A program made the position numbers and the translations under genes. DNA of 14,350 nucleotides from Spirosoma fluviale (lineage in GTDB: Bacteria > Bacteroidota > Bacteroidia > Cytophagales > Spirosomataceae), in NCBI GenBank assembly GCA_945860325.1, contig CAMARL010000030.1, positions 1-14,350 of the forward strand, written 5' to 3'. The notes under the pieces were generated by a model that was not told the origin of the DNA, did no database searches, and saw only the letters and a list, made by a program, of their open reading frames with translations. Shown piece by piece: positions 12,652 through 14,350 of the stretch (position 1 is the stretch's first letter; every line of letters begins with the position of its first letter).

Positions 12652-14350
12652 TGCCTAATATTGTTTCGATTTGAATGACTGTTTGGTTATATGCCAAAAC
12701 CTCTTGTAAATATTGTTCTCTTATTTGCCATGCTTGTTGGGCATTTTGCAACATTTCCACATACTCAATTTCACCCGCTTTATAGCTTTTGAGTGCTGTA
12801 GATTCCAACCAAATTGCCTGAGGCAAAGCGGTTTCTTGGAAATAAGTAAGGGAGTTTACATACTTATTTAATTGGGCCAAATAGGAAGTATACTCCCTAG
12901 ATAATTGATCTAAATTTTGATCTTTCTGACTTTCAAAAACTTGAACTTGTTTCTCTGAGGCCGCAACTCTTGCCTTTTGGCCTTTGGAAAAAATGGGTAT
13001 TCCGATACCTGCCTGTACATAATTTTGGCCACCAAAATTTTCAATGCTTTGAGATACCACACCGAAGCGCAAATCGGGTTTTAATTTTTCGCGCTCCACT
13101 TGCACTTGTAATTTGCTTGCGTCAATTTGTTGGTCGATCAATTGCATTTGAGGATTGTTGGCAACCTCCTTGGCCAAAAATTTAGCTTCTCGATTCAGCT
13201 TCTCAACCGCACTGATTTCAAATGCTTGTGGATAATTAGTCCAGTAAGCCAAGTTTTGAAGACTAATTTTCATGTCAGATTCCAATGCGATTCGTTTCTG
13301 CTGAAACTCGCGCAACCGTGATTCCGCAGCGACCAATTCCAATCGGTTTGTTTCCCCCTCTTTAAATTTTAAGGCCGCCGCTTTTTTCATTTGCGCATAA
13401 ATACTATCCTGCTTTTGAAGAAACTCGTGGTTTTTTTGTTGGACCATCAACAAATAATAATACCATTTTACGGACGATGCGACTAAGTTTTGAGTGATTT
13501 TGAGTCTTTTTTCAGCCACCATTTTTTGAGAGCTGAGCGATTTAACCTGGGCCTTCAATAAACTGGGCCAAGGAATATTTTGGTTGGCTATAATGGTATA
13601 ATCTTGGCTAAAATAAGTCTGTGTTTTCCCATATTGAAAGTCTACAGATCCCTTTGGAAGTTCTCGGCCAGTCCCTATAAAAGCCTCCGCGGCTTGTACC
13701 TCCATGTTTCCAGTAGTAATTAATTTATTGTTTTTCAGGGCATGATCAAGGCAGTTTTGGAGGCTCAATTTTGTTGGATTTTGAGCCACCATACTAAAAC
13801 TAAAGCAAAGTAATAATGCAATGAGCCCTATTGACTTTTCCTTTAATTTTCTTTCTTTTCTTGTCATAATAATCGAATATACTACAGGAATGACCACCAA
13901 AGTTAAAAAGGTAGCCGTAATTAAACCTCCAATGACGACAGTAGCTAGTGGCCTTTGAACTTCAGCACCTGGCGACTGACTCAGGGCCATCGGCAGAAAT
14001 CCTAAAGAGGCAACGGAGGCCGTCAAAATCACAGGTCGAAAACGTAGTTCTAGGCCTTTGGCCAATCGCTCTTTGACACTTAAACCTTCATTTGCGAGCG
14101 TTTTAAAGTAGGAAAGTAGTACAATTCCATTCAGTACGGCCACTCCAAAGAGTGCGATAAATCCGATACCAGCCGAAACAGAAAATGGCATATCACGTAT
14201 CCAAAGTGCCCAAATTCCTCCTATCGCAGAAAGCGGTATGGCCAAATAAATGATGGATGCTTCCAGAAAGGATTGAAATGTAAAAAAGAGCAAGATGAAA
14301 ATAAGGGCCAATGCGATGGGAACTACCAGAGAAAGTCGGGATTTCGCAGC
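12644..14350 (-). CDS. CusA/CzcA-type RND pump fused to TolC-like channel (5' end outside window)
   Basis: The reading frame is open to the right edge and has no stop before 12644, so about 568 C-terminal residues are visible. Counting from the TTG codon at 14311, residues 1-148 are the end of a heavy-metal RND permease: IPLSAIGGIWALW, SVSAGIGFIALFGVAVLNG, RFRPVILTA and EVQRPLATVVIGGL are class signatures. The last permease helix ends at VVIPVVYSIIM. Next comes the basic stretch TRKERKLKEK (150-159), a hydrophobic run (160-174) and VAQ (175-177), which together look like a complete signal peptide. Residues 178-555 form a TolC/CusC-like outer-membrane factor with two repeats of long helices (KLSLQNCLDHALKNN near its front, YTSYLAQLNKYVNSL later). 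Fused RND-TolC proteins are known in Bacteroidota. An ATG at 13867-13865 in the same frame could also start a separate channel protein. The adaptor gene follows with an eight-base overlap. Confidence 0.9.
   Translation of the reverse strand, partial: AAKSRLSLVVPIALALIFILLFFTFQSFLEASIIYLAIPLSAIGGIWALWIRDMPFSVSAGIGFIALFGVAVLNGIVLLSYFKTLANEGLSVKERLAKGLELRFRPVILTASVASLGFLPMALSQSPGAEVQRPLATVVIGGLITATFLTLVVIPVVYSIIMTRKERKLKEKSIGLIALLLCFSFSMVAQNPTKLSLQNCLDHALKNNKLITTGNMEVQAAEAFIGTGRELPKGSVDFQYGKTQTYFSQDYTIIANQNIPWPSLLKAQVKSLSSQKMVAEKRLKITQNLVASSVKWYYYLLMVQQKNHEFLQKQDSIYAQMKKAAALKFKEGETNRLELVAAESRLREFQQKRIALESDMKISLQNLAYWTNYPQAFEISAVEKLNREAKFLAKEVANNPQMQLIDQQIDASKLQVQVEREKLKPDLRFGVVSQSIENFGGQNYVQAGIGIPIFSKGQKARVAASEKQVQVFESQKDQNLDQLSREYTSYLAQLNKYVNSLTYFQETALPQAIWLESTALKSYKAGEIEYVEMLQNAQQAWQIREQYLQEVLAYNQTVIQIETILGNE

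Noticed and set aside
13783..13867. Frameshift or assembly error joining a pump gene to a channel gene
   Set aside because: The frame is continuous across the joint and RND-TolC fusions are known in Bacteroidota, so a real fusion is the simpler reading.
12644..14311. A complete 555-residue protein starting at 14311
   Set aside because: The codon at 14311 is TTG inside the conserved RND permease sequence. The same frame continues to the window edge with further permease-like residues, so this is an internal leucine and the gene is truncated by the window.

Overview
The window looks like a chromosomal segment of a Bacteroidota bacterium, probably Cytophagales-like (inference). The reasons are AT-rich DNA, promoter elements of the TAnnTTTG type, few recognisable Shine-Dalgarno sequences, a DUF4296 lipoprotein, a bacterial GH3 protein, a DUF58/von Willebrand (Bat-type) cluster and an RND pump fused to a TolC-like protein. 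Almost all the DNA is coding, in tight head-to-tail runs with one- to eight-base overlaps. No rRNA, tRNA, CRISPR array or prophage is visible.

Layout, left to right. (1) 1-272 is an intergenic region with outward-facing promoter elements: a strong one reading left out of the window and one reading right into fbaA. (2) 273-2218, plus strand: class II fructose-bisphosphate aldolase, a rho-independent terminator, then a YhhW-like pirin. (3) 2252-3035: a REP-associated-type tyrosine transposase (HUH/Y1) gene lying between two copies of the same 33-nt perfect palindrome, probably one small mobile or REP-like unit. (4) 3053-7893, minus strand: a six-gene run read leftward: DUF4296 lipoprotein, secreted glycerophosphodiesterase, GH3 adenylating enzyme, YqeY-like protein, rlmN, and a Met8/CysG-N-like siroheme enzyme. 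(5) 8001-11527, plus strand: DUF58 protein, a membrane-anchored BatD/DUF4381-like protein, BatA-like VWA protein and ispE. (6) 11524-14350, minus strand: a heavy-metal-type RND efflux operon. The 3' part of a CusA/CzcA-like pump is fused in frame to a TolC-like outer-membrane channel and is followed by its periplasmic adaptor lipoprotein.

How the genes fit together. The right-hand operon encodes all three layers of a tripartite efflux pump in two genes. The DUF58-BatD-like-BatA set resembles the core of the Bacteroidota Bat/MoxR-associated membrane complex, but no moxR ATPase gene is in the window, and the set leads straight into the essential isoprenoid gene ispE. The leftward run mixes envelope proteins (lipoprotein, GDPD) with a translation-related enzyme (RlmN) and siroheme synthesis, so it is likely a co-transcribed set without a single pathway.

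I did not find a clearly new multi-gene system. The most informative items are the palindrome-flanked transposase, the RND-TolC fusion with an embedded signal-peptide-like segment, and the BatD-like protein that lacks the expected signal peptide.
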